Shown here in pieces: positions 29,248 to 37,876 of a stretch of DNA of 64,000 bases. The translations under genes were made by a program, and so were the position numbers. The notes beneath the pieces were generated by a model that was not told the origin of the DNA, ran no database searches, and saw only the letters and a program-made list of their open reading frames with translations. This stretch comes from Streptomyces nigra (lineage in GTDB: Bacteria > Actinomycetota > Actinomycetes > Streptomycetales > Streptomycetaceae), in NCBI RefSeq assembly GCF_003074055.1, contig NZ_CP029043.1, forward strand, positions 744,001 through 808,000, given 5' to 3'. The stretch's first letter is position 1. Every line of letters begins with the position of its first letter.

Positions 29248-30486
29248 TCAGGAGGTCGGCTGCTCGTCCGCGGGCGCCTGGCGGCGGTCCAGCGCGCTCA
29301 GGGCGCGGTGGGCCATCGGATGGGTGCGGACGATCTCGGCCAGGGTCGTCGTCCCCCGGGTGATGTCCATGAACGCCTTCCAGGCCGGCCGGAACCCGGT
29401 CAGCACCGCGTGGAAGAGGCCGGGGCGGCGCTCGAACACCGTCAGCAGCCGCTTGCCGACGCTCATCTCCACGCCGAGGCCCGCCTTGACGGCGAACGCG
29501 TAGTTCAGCGCCTGGCGCCGGGTGTCGACGGCGTCGTGCGCCTCGGCGATCCGGACCGCCCACTCCCCCGCCAGCCGGCCCGACCGCAGTGCGAAGGAGA
29601 TGCCCTCGCGGGTCCACGGCTCCAGCAGGCCCGCCGCGTCCCCGCAGACCAGGACCCGCCCGCGCGAGAGCGGCGAGTCGTCCGCGCGGCAGCGCGTCAG
29701 ATGTCCGGAGGAGATGCTCGGTTCGAACCCGGCGAGCCCGAGCCGCCCGATGAACTCCTCCAAGTACCGCTTGGTCGCGGCGCCTTCACCGCGGGCGGAA
29801 ATGACCCCGACGGTGAGGGTGTCACCCTTGGGGAAGACCCAGCCGTAACTCCCGGGCATCGGGCCCCAGTCGATGAGCACCCGCCCCTTCCAGTCCTCGG
29901 CGACCGTCTCCGGCACCGGGATCTCCGCCTCCAGACCGAGGTCGACCTGGCCGAGCTTCACCCCGACATGCGCCCCTATGCGGCTGGCGCTGCCGTCCGC
30001 GCCCACCACGGCACGGGCGAGCACGGTCTCTCCGCCCTGCAGGACGAGGGCGACACAGCGGCGGTCCGGCACGGCCGAGCCGTGCTGCTCGACGCGCTGC
30101 ACGGTGACGCCGGTGCGCAGCTCGGCGCCGGCCTTCTGCGCGTGCTCGACCAGCGCCTGGTCGAACTCGGGGCGGTTGACCAGCCCGAACAGCGTCTGCC
30201 GGGAGCGGCGGGTGCGGGCGAAGCGGCCGTTGTGCGTGAAGGTCACCGCGTGCACGCGATCGCGCAGCGGGAGGTCGAAACCGGGCGGGAGGGAGTCGCG
30301 CGAGGGGCCGATGATGCCTCCGCCGCACGTCTTGTACCGGGGCAGCTCCGCCTTCTCCAGCAGCAGGACGCGCCTCCCGGCGACCGCCGCCGCGTAGGCG
30401 GCCGAGGCCCCCGCCGGACCCGCTCCCACCACGACGACGTCCCACACCTGCCGCACGTCGTCCGCCGAAGAGTTCTCGCTGCTCAC
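29248..30486 (-). CDS. Geranylgeranyl reductase family FAD-dependent oxidoreductase
   Basis: The 412-residue flavoprotein has an N-terminal dinucleotide fold (VVVGAGPAGASAA, about residues 19-31), the family mark PRYKTCGGGI near residue 50 and a second FAD segment GRVLVCGDAAGLLEPWTREGI. Members saturate isoprenoid chains, for example of menaquinone or membrane lipids; the substrate here is not known. The GTG start at 30486 is taken because it begins the conserved N-terminus. Transcribed away from the M20 peptidase. Confidence 0.88.
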   Translation of the reverse strand: MSSENSSADDVRQVWDVVVVGAGPAGASAAYAAAVAGRRVLLLEKAELPRYKTCGGGIIGPSRDSLPPGFDLPLRDRVHAVTFTHNGRFARTRRSRQTLFGLVNRPEFDQALVEHAQKAGAELRTGVTVQRVEQHGSAVPDRRCVALVLQGGETVLARAVVGADGSASRIGAHVGVKLGQVDLGLEAEIPVPETVAEDWKGRVLIDWGPMPGSYGWVFPKGDTLTVGVISARGEGAATKRYLEEFIGRLGLAGFEPSISSGHLTRCRADDSPLSRGRVLVCGDAAGLLEPWTREGISFALRSGRLAGEWAVRIAEAHDAVDTRRQALNYAFAVKAGLGVEMSVGKRLLTVFERRPGLFHAVLTGFRPAWKAFMDITRGTTTLAEIVRTHPMAHRALSALDRRQAPADEQPTS

Positions 30487-30619
30487 GATGGCCTACTGCT
30501 CCGCTCTGTTCGCCGCCCGATGCTGACCCCCCGCATCCTACGGCGGGCGTCGTCGCAGGCCACTGTGGGAGGATCACAGCACTCACGCGTACAACGTCGC
30601 ACCCACAAGGAGCGTGCCC

Positions 30620-31975
30620 ATGTCGTCGATTCCGGTCGCCGAGACCGTCGCCTCGCTGATGCCGAGGGCGAAGGCGGAGCTCACCGAACTGGTGGCCTTC
30701 AAGTCGGTGGCGGACTTCGACCAGTTCCCGCGGAGCGAGAGCGAGGGGGCGGCCCGCTGGGTGGCCGACGCGCTGCGCGCCGAGGGCTTCGAGGACGTCG
30801 CCCTGCTGGACACCCCCGACGGCACGCAGTCGGTGTACGGGTATCTGCCGGGCCCCGAGGGCGCGAAGACCGTGCTGCTGTACGCCCACTACGACGTGCA
30901 GCCCCCGCTGGACGAGGCCGGGTGGAGCACCCCGCCCTTCGAGCTGACCGAGCGCGACGGCCGGTGGTACGGACGCGGCGCCGCCGACTGCAAGGGCGGC
31001 GTGATCATGCATCTGCTGGCGCTGCGCGCGCTGAAGGCGGACGGCGGCGTCCCGGTCAACGTGAAGGTGATCGCCGAGGGTTCCGAGGAGATGGGCACCG
31101 GCGGCCTGGAGCGGTACGCCGAGGCGCACCCCGAGCTGCTGAAGGCCGACACCATCGTGATCGGCGACTCGGGCAACTTCCGGGTCGGCCTGCCGACGGT
31201 CACGACGACGCTGCGCGGAATGACGATGGTCCGCGTGCAGATCGACACCCTCGCCGGGAACCTGCACTCCGGTCAGTTCGGCGGGGCCGCGCCCGACGCG
31301 CTGGGCGCGCTGATCCGCGTACTGGACTCGCTGCGCGCCGAGGACGGCTCGACGACGGTCGACGGGCTGACCGGGGAGTCGTCCTGGGAGGGGCTGCAGT
31401 ACGACGAGGCGCAGTTCCGCGCCGACGCCAAGGTGCTGGACGGGGTGGAGCTGATCGGCTCCGGCACGGTCGCCGACCGGATCTGGGCCCGCCCGGCCGT
31501 GACGGTCCTCGGCATCGACTGCCCGCCGGTGGTCGGCGCCACCCCGTCCGTGCAGGCGAGCGCCCGCGCGCTGGTGAGCCTGCGGGTGCCGCCGGGCGTG
31601 GACGCGGCCCACGCGACCAAGCTTCTTCAGGCCCATCTGGAGGCCCACACCCCGTGGGGCGCGCGGGTGAGCACCGAGCAGATCGGGCAGGGCCAGGCGT
31701 TCCGCGCCGACACGACCAGCCCGGCGTACCGGGCGATGGCCGACGCGATGGCGGTGGCCTACCCGGGCGAGGAGATGCAGTACGCCGGGCAGGGCGGCTC
31801 GATCCCGCTGTGCAACACGCTCGCCGCGCTGTACCCGGAGGCGGAGATCCTGCTGATCGGCCTGAGCGAGCCGGAGGCTCAGATCCACGCCGTGAACGAG
31901 AGCGTGTCCCCGCAGGAGCTGGAGCGCCTGTCGGTGACGGAGGCCCTGTTCCTGCGGAACTACGCGGGGAGTTGA
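30620..31975 (+). CDS. M20 family metallopeptidase (dipeptidase)
   Basis: The 451-residue enzyme is a zinc-dependent M20 dipeptidase. Metal and catalytic residues are visible in HYDVQPP (His90, Asp92), the bridging Asp in GRGAADCKGG, the Glu pair in EGSEEMGTGG and a late His in AQIHAVNES. The start at 30620 has AAGGAG at the right distance; a GTG at 30614 is too close to it. A strong hairpin follows the stop codon. Likely cytoplasmic peptide turnover. Confidence 0.93.
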   Translation: MSSIPVAETVASLMPRAKAELTELVAFKSVADFDQFPRSESEGAARWVADALRAEGFEDVALLDTPDGTQSVYGYLPGPEGAKTVLLYAHYDVQPPLDEAGWSTPPFELTERDGRWYGRGAADCKGGVIMHLLALRALKADGGVPVNVKVIAEGSEEMGTGGLERYAEAHPELLKADTIVIGDSGNFRVGLPTVTTTLRGMTMVRVQIDTLAGNLHSGQFGGAAPDALGALIRVLDSLRAEDGSTTVDGLTGESSWEGLQYDEAQFRADAKVLDGVELIGSGTVADRIWARPAVTVLGIDCPPVVGATPSVQASARALVSLRVPPGVDAAHATKLLQAHLEAHTPWGARVSTEQIGQGQAFRADTTSPAYRAMADAMAVAYPGEEMQYAGQGGSIPLCNTLAALYPEAEILLIGLSEPEAQIHAVNESVSPQELERLSVTEALFLRNYAGS

Positions 31976-31981
31976 GCGCGT

Positions 31982-32015
31982 CCGGGTCGGGGGCACGCCT
32001 GGTGCCCCCGCCCGG
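31982..32015. terminator. Hairpin terminator between convergent genes
   Basis: A perfect 8-bp stem (GGGGGCAC at 31989-31996 with GTGCCCCC at 32002-32009, 5-base loop) is extended by outer CCGGG/CCCGG pairs. It lies between the M20 peptidase stop and the convergent kinase-Nudix gene and could end both transcripts. Confidence 0.72.
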
Positions 32016-32039
32016 TCAGGGCGGTGAGGCCCCGCCGGT

Positions 32040-33083
32040 TCAGGACGGTGCGGGGGTGCCCGCCTCCAGGTACAGGGCCGCCCCTCGCTCGCGGGCCCGT
32101 AGCGCCCAGCGCAGCCGCTCGTAGCGCACCGGGGGCAGCAGGTCGGCGGCCTCGGTCTCGGTGACGAAGCGCCACTCCCGTAGCTCGGGGCCGGGCAGCA
32201 CCAGCCGTTCGGCGTCGGTGGAGTCCAGCCTGCCGCCGTCGAACAGCAGCCGCAGACCGCCGTAGCGGGGCGGCTCGGGCCGCTCCCAGTCGACCACCAG
32301 GAGCCGCGGCACGTCCTGGAGCCGTATCCCGGTCTCCTCGGTGACCTCGCGCATACCGCCGCGCGCGGGCGCCTCACCGGGTTCGACGACACCGCCGGGA
32401 AACTCCCAGCCGGCCTTGTACGTGGGGTCGACCAGCAGGACGCGGTCCCGTTCGTCGAAGAGGAGCACCCCGGCGGCGAGGGTCTCTGCGGTGGGCTCCG
32501 GCGTCTGCACGATGTCGCAGACGGGCACCTCGCCGCTGCCGACCGCCCCGGCGATCCGCACGGCGGTCTCGTACGGCGTCAGGTAGCTGTTGTCGACCGG
32601 GTGGGCGTCCGCCACGAGCCACGCGGCGAGCGCGGCACGGTAGGGCTCGATGTGGTCGTAGGACCACTGCCGGACGCGTATCTCGCCGTCGGACGCGTCG
32701 GGCGGGATGTCCCGGCCCGCTATCCGGGCGCGCAGGATCGTTTCCGCCGGGGCGAGGAGGACATGCTGGACGGTGATCCGGCGAGCGGCGAGACCGCCGA
32801 AGATCTCGTCGCGGTACTCCTGGCGGAGCAGGGTCATGGGGACCACGAGCGTCCCGCCGAGCTCGGCGTGCAGCGCCGCCGCGGTGTCGATCACCAGGCG
32901 CCGCCAGATCGGCAGGTCCTGGAAGTCGCCGACCTCGGCCAGGTGTTTGGGTGGCAGCAGATGGCTGAGCGCCGCGCCGATGACCTCGGGGTCGAAGAGC
33001 GTGCTGTTCGGGATCAGCTCGATCAGCTCCCGTGCGGTGGTGGTCTTCCCCGCACCGAACGCGCCGTTGATCCAGACGATCAC
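32040..33083 (-). CDS. P-loop kinase-like protein fused to a Nudix hydrolase
   Basis: The 347-residue protein combines two domains. Residues 1-185 form a small P-loop kinase-like domain with Walker A NGAFGAGKTT (6-15) and a lid region RARIAGRD. Residues about 203-335 are a Nudix domain with a complete Nudix box GVVEPGEAPARGGMREVTEE continuing TGI (231-253). The GTG start follows GAGGGGGAAA. The kinase part suggests phosphorylation of a small molecule or antibiotic (it resembles chloramphenicol-phosphotransferase-like AAA kinases), and the Nudix part hydrolysis of a nucleoside diphosphate derivative; the joint substrate is unknown. Confidence 0.88.
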   Translation of the reverse strand: MIVWINGAFGAGKTTTARELIELIPNSTLFDPEVIGAALSHLLPPKHLAEVGDFQDLPIWRRLVIDTAAALHAELGGTLVVPMTLLRQEYRDEIFGGLAARRITVQHVLLAPAETILRARIAGRDIPPDASDGEIRVRQWSYDHIEPYRAALAAWLVADAHPVDNSYLTPYETAVRIAGAVGSGEVPVCDIVQTPEPTAETLAAGVLLFDERDRVLLVDPTYKAGWEFPGGVVEPGEAPARGGMREVTEETGIRLQDVPRLLVVDWERPEPPRYGGLRLLFDGGRLDSTDAERLVLPGPELREWRFVTETEAADLLPPVRYERLRWALRARERGAALYLEAGTPAPS

Positions 33084-33228
33084 GTTTCCCCCTCTTCTGT
33101 TGGCCCCCTGTGGCTTGCCCGCTCCACACTGCCACGGAAACCACTCCCAGGAGAGGGCGCATGACGACGGCGCCGCCCTCCGCTCGGGTGCGGGGTACGG
33201 CGCCGTGCGGGCGGGTCGGCGGGGCTCG

Positions 33229-33564
33229 TCAGCCCTTCTTCCCCGAGGTGCCGTGCGGGGCGTCGTTCACGGCCCGGTCCGCTTCGCGGTTCACGGCCTT
33301 GCCGAAGGTGTCCAGGGCCTGATCGACGTCGACCCCGGCCAGCTTGGTCGCACCGGTCGTGCCGAGCCCGTCGATCTTCTTGCCGCTCATGTCCAGCCCG
33401 GCGGCCTTGATCTGCCCGCCGGTGAGACCGGGCAGCCCGGTGTCGGGGGCGCCGTTGCCGGTGCCGGGAGGGCCCGCCGGCTCCGCCGAGTGCGACGGGG
33501 TGACGGCGGCGACGACGAATCCGGTGGCCAGGGAGGCGATGGCGAGCATGCTGCGCTTCTTCAT
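33229..33564 (-). CDS. Small secreted protein of unknown function
   Basis: The 111-residue product begins with a classical signal peptide (MKKRSMLAIASLATGFVVAA, cleavage likely after HSA) followed by a Gly/Pro-rich linker and a short charged helical tail containing KLAGVDVDQALDTFGKAVN. No catalytic motif is seen. The start at 33564 gives the signal peptide directly; there is no strong ribosome site. The gene stands alone between the kinase-Nudix gene and the TIGR01777 gene. Confidence 0.72.
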   Translation of the reverse strand: MKKRSMLAIASLATGFVVAAVTPSHSAEPAGPPGTGNGAPDTGLPGLTGGQIKAAGLDMSGKKIDGLGTTGATKLAGVDVDQALDTFGKAVNREADRAVNDAPHGTSGKKG

Positions 33565-33758
33565 GCCCGGTCCAACTGCCAAAACGCCCCACCGGTCACG
33601 CCCAGGACCGGGAGGGATCGGACGACGGCCGGCCCTCCGTCCACCCGAGGCCCCCGCGCCCGCTCCCGACGGCGTCGGCGGCCTCGCCCCACACCCGGCC
33701 TCACGCGCCGCCGCAGGAGCCCCTCGGCCGCCTCCGACCACTCGGCAGGGTCCGGCGG

Positions 33759-34751
33759 TTACGCCCCCGCCCGGGACCGATCGGACGACGGTCCGATCCC
33801 TGCCCCGCGCCGCACCGAAGCACGCCGCGCCAGCAGTTCCCTCGCCGCTTCCGGCCACGTCGGGTGGGTGAAGTCGAAGCCGGTGTCGAGGAGTCGGCCG
33901 GGGAGCACCCGGCGGCTCTTGAGCAGCAGTTCGGTGTCGGAGCGCAGGGCGAAGGCGCCGATCTCGGCCATCGCCTTCGTGGCGGGCAGGCCGACGGGGA
34001 CGTGCGCGGCGGAGCGCAGGGCGCTCATGAAGGCGCGCTGCGGAAGCGGCTCCGGGGCTGCGAGGTTGACCGGCCCGGACAGGTCGTCCCGGGCGATCAG
34101 GTACTCGACGGCACGGACGAAGTCGTGCTCGTGGATCCAGGAGACGTACTGCCGGCCGCCCGCGACGGGACCGCCGAGCCCCAGGCGCACCAGCCGCAGA
34201 AGGACGTCGAAGACCCCGCCCCGGTCCGGGCTCATCACCATCGCGGCGCGCAGGGCCACCTTGCGGGTGTCCGGGGTGTCGGCCTCGTCCAGGGCCCGCT
34301 CCCACGCCTTGGCGATGTCGACGCTGTAGGACCAGTAGCCCGGCACGTCGGGCTCCTGGCCGCCGATGACGCCGGTCGCCTCGTCGTTGGGCGCGTCGAA
34401 GCGGTGGGCGTACACGGTGGCCGTGCTCATCTGCAGCCAGACCCGCGGCGGCCGGGCGGCGCCCGCGATCGCCTCGCCGACGACCTCGGTCGAGCGGACC
34501 CGCGAGTCCATCATCGCCTTGAGGTTGGGCGCGGTGTAGCGGCAGCTGACGCTGCGCCCGGCCAGGTTGACGACGACGTCGCTGCCGTCGATCTCCGCGG
34601 CCCACGCCCCCAGCGTCGTACCGTCCCAGCCGACCTCGCCGGCCCGGCCCGGACGCCGGGTCAGGACGACGACCTCGTGACCGGCCGCGCTCAGCGCACG
34701 GTTCAGCATGGTGCCGACCTGCCCGGTGCCACCGGGAATCACGATCTTCAT
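33759..34751 (-). CDS. TIGR01777-family NAD-dependent epimerase/dehydratase
   Basis: The 330-residue protein is an extended short-chain dehydrogenase of the TIGR01777 (SDR39U1) group. It starts with the nucleotide fold IPGGTGQVGTML, has a VVNLAGRSVSCRYT segment characteristic of the group and a C-terminal DUF1731-like region with LRSDTELLLKSRRVLPGRL. The start at 34751 has AGAGGGGA upstream; five extra residues from 34766 are possible. The group's reaction is not established. Confidence 0.9.
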   Translation of the reverse strand: MKIVIPGGTGQVGTMLNRALSAAGHEVVVLTRRPGRAGEVGWDGTTLGAWAAEIDGSDVVVNLAGRSVSCRYTAPNLKAMMDSRVRSTEVVGEAIAGAARPPRVWLQMSTATVYAHRFDAPNDEATGVIGGQEPDVPGYWSYSVDIAKAWERALDEADTPDTRKVALRAAMVMSPDRGGVFDVLLRLVRLGLGGPVAGGRQYVSWIHEHDFVRAVEYLIARDDLSGPVNLAAPEPLPQRAFMSALRSAAHVPVGLPATKAMAEIGAFALRSDTELLLKSRRVLPGRLLDTGFDFTHPTWPEAARELLARRASVRRGAGIGPSSDRSRAGA

Positions 34752-34848
34752 GGGGTCCCCTCTCATCGCCCGAGGTCGACCCTAGCCCATTGTTGAACGT
34801 GTTCAAAACATTGGCGGCCATCGCCGATGGCGCCCCCGGGGGGTCGGT

Positions 34849-35802
34849 TCAGACTCCCGCCGCCGCCACGCCCGTCCGGCCGGCCAGCGCGGCCGCGGCG
34901 GCGCCGACCAGCCCCGCGTCGGTGCCCATGCGCGCGGGCGCGACGGTCAGGCGCTGGACGAAGGAGAGCGTGGCGTAGTCGGCGAGTGCCTTGCGCAGCG
35001 GTGCGAACAGCACGTCGCCCGCCTTGCCGACGCCCCCGCCGATCACCGCGATGTCGATCTCGACGAGGGTCGCGGTGGCCGCGATCCCGGCGGCCAGGGC
35101 CCGCGCGGCCCGCTCGAAGGAGGCCACGGCGACGGGGTCGCCCTCCCGTGCGGCGGCGGCCACCGCGGCGGCGGAGGTGTCGCCGTCCGGGCCCGGTCGC
35201 CAGCCGGCGTCCAGGGCCCGGCGGGCGATGTTCGGGCCGCTCGCGATGCGCTCCACGCAGCCGCGCGCGCCGCACGGGCACAGGTCACCGTCGAGATCCA
35301 CGCTGATGTGGCCGATGTGACCGGCGTTGCCGGTAGGCCCGGGGTGCAGCCGCCCGCCCAGCACCAGACCGCCGCCGACACCCGTGGAGACCACCATGCA
35401 CAGCGCGTTGTCGTGCCCCTGGGCGGCGCCCAGCCAGTGCTCGGCGGCGGTGATGGCCACGCCGTCGCCGATCAGCTCGACGGGCAGCCCGCCGGTCGCC
35501 TCCCTGACCCGGCGCACCAGCGGGTAGCCGCGCCAGCCGGGGACGTTCACGGGGCTGACGGTGCCCGCCGAGGCGTCCACCGGTCCCGCGCTGCCGATCC
35601 CGAGCGCCGCGACCTGCCCCCACAGCGGCGAGGCGGCGAGCTCCTGGACGACCTCCTCGACGGCCCGCATCACGGTCTCGCCGTCCTCCTGCGCCGGGGT
35701 CGGGCGCTGCGCCCGGACGGCGATGGTGCCGTGACCGTCCACCAGCGCTCCGGCGATCTTGGTGCCGCCGATGTCGAGCGCAGCCACGAGGTCGTTGTGC
35801 AT
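34849..35802 (-). CDS. ROK-family sugar kinase (glucokinase-like)
   Basis: The 317-residue protein has the ROK layout: phosphate-binding ALDIGGTKIAGALVDG at the N-terminus, a middle GVGGGLVLGGRLHPGPTGNAGHIGH segment and the zinc site CPCGARGCVE. ROK kinases phosphorylate glucose, N-acetylglucosamine or similar sugars. The gene is divergent from a LacI-type regulator with a palindromic operator between, which supports sugar-responsive control. Confidence 0.93.
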   Translation of the reverse strand: MHNDLVAALDIGGTKIAGALVDGHGTIAVRAQRPTPAQEDGETVMRAVEEVVQELAASPLWGQVAALGIGSAGPVDASAGTVSPVNVPGWRGYPLVRRVREATGGLPVELIGDGVAITAAEHWLGAAQGHDNALCMVVSTGVGGGLVLGGRLHPGPTGNAGHIGHISVDLDGDLCPCGARGCVERIASGPNIARRALDAGWRPGPDGDTSAAAVAAAAREGDPVAVASFERAARALAAGIAATATLVEIDIAVIGGGVGKAGDVLFAPLRKALADYATLSFVQRLTVAPARMGTDAGLVGAAAAALAGRTGVAAAGV

Positions 35803-35920
35803 CTGATTCAGTTCTCCCCGTCAACCATTCGGAACTCCCGCCCACGACGGGAATCGGACGCGCCGGTCTGGCGGTGGGGGCGCAGGCCGGAGATTGCGGT
35901 GGACAGTGTCTCCCGGATCT

Positions 35921-35932
35921 GACAACGTTGTC
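35921..35932. promoter_or_regulatory. LacI-type operator palindrome
   Basis: GACAACGTTGTC is a perfect 12-bp palindrome with a central CG, the usual form of LacI/GalR-family operators. It lies between CTGACA (35919-35924) and TATGCT (35940-35945), a possible promoter for the LacI gene, and 119 bp upstream of the ROK kinase start. The adjacent LacI-type regulator is the likely binder. Confidence 0.75.
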
Positions 35933-36018
35933 CAGGCTCTATGCTCGACGCCACATCCTCATACAAGCCCATGGACCGCCGCAGCTCCGTGGACGAGAAC
36001 AGGACAGGACACCGCATC

Positions 36019-37068
36019 GTGCCCGAGACCATCCGCCGATCCGACCGACTTCCCGAGAGCCGCTACGGCAACCGTCCGACCATGAAGGACGTCGCCGCGC
36101 GTGCCGGAGTCGGTCTGAAGACCGTCTCGCGCGTGGTCAACGGGGAGCCCGGAGTCACACCGGAGACGGAGCGCCGCGTCCAGGAGGCCATCGACGCCCT
36201 CGGCTTCCGCCGCAACGACAGCGCCCGGGTGCTGCGCAAGGGCCGTACGGCGAGTATCGGACTGGTCCTGGAGGATCTCGCGGACCCCTTCTACGGTCCG
36301 CTGAGCCGGGCGGTGGAGGAGGTGGCCCGGGCGCACGGCGCCCTGCTCATCAACGGCTCCAGCGCCGAGGACCCGGACCGTGAGCAGGAGCTGGCGCTCG
36401 CGCTGTGCGCACGGCGCGTGGACGGCCTGGTGGTCATCCCGGCCGGTGACGACCACCGGTATCTGGAGCCCGAGCTGAAGGCCGGCGTCGCGACCGTGTT
36501 CGTGGACCGTCCGGCGGGGCAGATCGACGCCGACTGCGTCCTGTCCGACAACTTCGGCGGCGCCCGCGACGGCGTCGCCCACCTGATCGCCCACGGGCAC
36601 CGCCGGATCGGCTTCATCGGCGACATGCCCCGCATCCACACGGCCGCCGAGCGGCTGCGCGGCTACCGGGCCGCCATGGAGGACGCCGGGATACCGGTCG
36701 AGGACGCCTGGATGTCGCTCGGGGTGACGGACCCGGATCGGGTGCGCCGGGCCGCGGAGGACATGCTCACCGGGCCCTCCCCCGTCACCGCGATCTTCAC
36801 CGGCAACAACCGGGTGACCGTCACCGTCATCCGGGTCCTGGCCGCGCAGAGCCGCCGGGTCGCCCTCGTGGGCTTCGACGACATCGAGCTCGCCGATCTG
36901 CTGCAGCCCGGTGTCACCGTGGTCGCGCAGGACGCCGCCGCCCTCGGCCGCACCGCCGCCGAGCGGCTGTTCAGCCAGCTGGACGGCACGCTGGTCGCCC
37001 CCGAGCGCATCGAGCTGCCGACCCGCCTCGTCACCCGCGGCTCCGGCGAGCTGCCGCCCGAGAGCTGA
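36019..37068 (+). CDS. LacI-family transcriptional regulator
   Basis: The 349-residue protein has the LacI helix-turn-helix (PTMKDVAARAGVGLKTVSRVVNG) followed by a hinge and a periplasmic-binding-like sensor domain (IGLVLEDLADPFYGPLSRAVEE, FIGDMPRIHTAAERLRGYRAAM, VALVGFDDIELADLLQPGVT). The GTG at 36019 is chosen because AGGACAGGA precedes it and the promoter-like TATGCT at 35940 overlaps the upstream ATG at 35941. Starts at 35941 or 35971 remain possible. Likely controls itself and the divergent ROK kinase. Confidence 0.88.
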   Translation: MPETIRRSDRLPESRYGNRPTMKDVAARAGVGLKTVSRVVNGEPGVTPETERRVQEAIDALGFRRNDSARVLRKGRTASIGLVLEDLADPFYGPLSRAVEEVARAHGALLINGSSAEDPDREQELALALCARRVDGLVVIPAGDDHRYLEPELKAGVATVFVDRPAGQIDADCVLSDNFGGARDGVAHLIAHGHRRIGFIGDMPRIHTAAERLRGYRAAMEDAGIPVEDAWMSLGVTDPDRVRRAAEDMLTGPSPVTAIFTGNNRVTVTVIRVLAAQSRRVALVGFDDIELADLLQPGVTVVAQDAAALGRTAAERLFSQLDGTLVAPERIELPTRLVTRGSGELPPES

Positions 37069-37074
37069 GCGGGG

Positions 37075-37851
37075 ATGGACGGCGCGTCCGGGCGGGCGGA
37101 GGCGAGGACCGGGGACGGCGGCCGCACGCTGGAGGCGCTGGGCCTGGCCGAGTCGCCCCACGACCATCCGCTGCTCTACCCGGGCGCCTGGCCGAACGAC
37201 TCCGCGCTCCTCGACGGTGATCTGCTGCTGCCCCTGGACCGCCTGGTGCACGACGGGCGGACCCCGGTCCTCGCCGTGGGCTCCAACGCCTGCCCCGCCC
37301 AACTGCGCCGGAAGATGGAGGCGTTCGGGATCGACTCGCCGGTGCCCCTGGTGAAGACGCGGGTGACGGGACTCGCGGTGGGCGTCTCCGCGCATGTGAG
37401 CCGCCTCGGCTATCTGGCCGCCGCGCCGTTCCTCGCGCCCGGCCGGGTCACCGAACTGTTCCTGACCTGGCTGGACGACGAACAGCTCGCGGTGATCGAC
37501 GCCAGCGAGGGCGTGCCCCGGCCCGACGGCAACTACGCCCGCGCCTGGCTGCCCGCGCCGGACGTAGGGATCGTCCTGGCCGACGGCACGTCACTCCCCG
37601 GCGCCCACGTCTACGTCAACCGCCACGGCGTCCTGCACGACGGCACCGGCGCCCCGCGCACCCACCCCGGCCAGCGGCCGCTGCTCACCGAACTGCTGTC
37701 GGGGTCGGTTCGGTTGAGGGAGCTGTTCGGGGTCACCCCGGAGGAGTTCAGCGCCCGGGTGCGTGCGGACATACGCCTGTGCGCGCTCGGCACAGAGGTG
37801 TTCGCGCGCGAGAAGCTGGTGACGCCGTCGGGGCTCGAGCCGTACGTCTGA
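37075..37851 (+). CDS. Conserved hypothetical, gamma-glutamylcyclotransferase-like motif
   Basis: The 258-residue protein is not recognised with certainty. The segment LAVGSNACPAQLRRKM (from about residue 65) resembles the substrate-binding YGSN loop of gamma-glutamylcyclotransferases, but the typical downstream acid motif is not obvious. It starts 6 bp after the LacI stop, so the two are probably co-transcribed. It ends 25 bp from the convergent kinase gene. Confidence 0.7.
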   Translation: MDGASGRAEARTGDGGRTLEALGLAESPHDHPLLYPGAWPNDSALLDGDLLLPLDRLVHDGRTPVLAVGSNACPAQLRRKMEAFGIDSPVPLVKTRVTGLAVGVSAHVSRLGYLAAAPFLAPGRVTELFLTWLDDEQLAVIDASEGVPRPDGNYARAWLPAPDVGIVLADGTSLPGAHVYVNRHGVLHDGTGAPRTHPGQRPLLTELLSGSVRLRELFGVTPEEFSARVRADIRLCALGTEVFAREKLVTPSGLEPYV

Positions 37852-37876
37852 GCCGTACGGCCGTCCGGGGCCGAGG

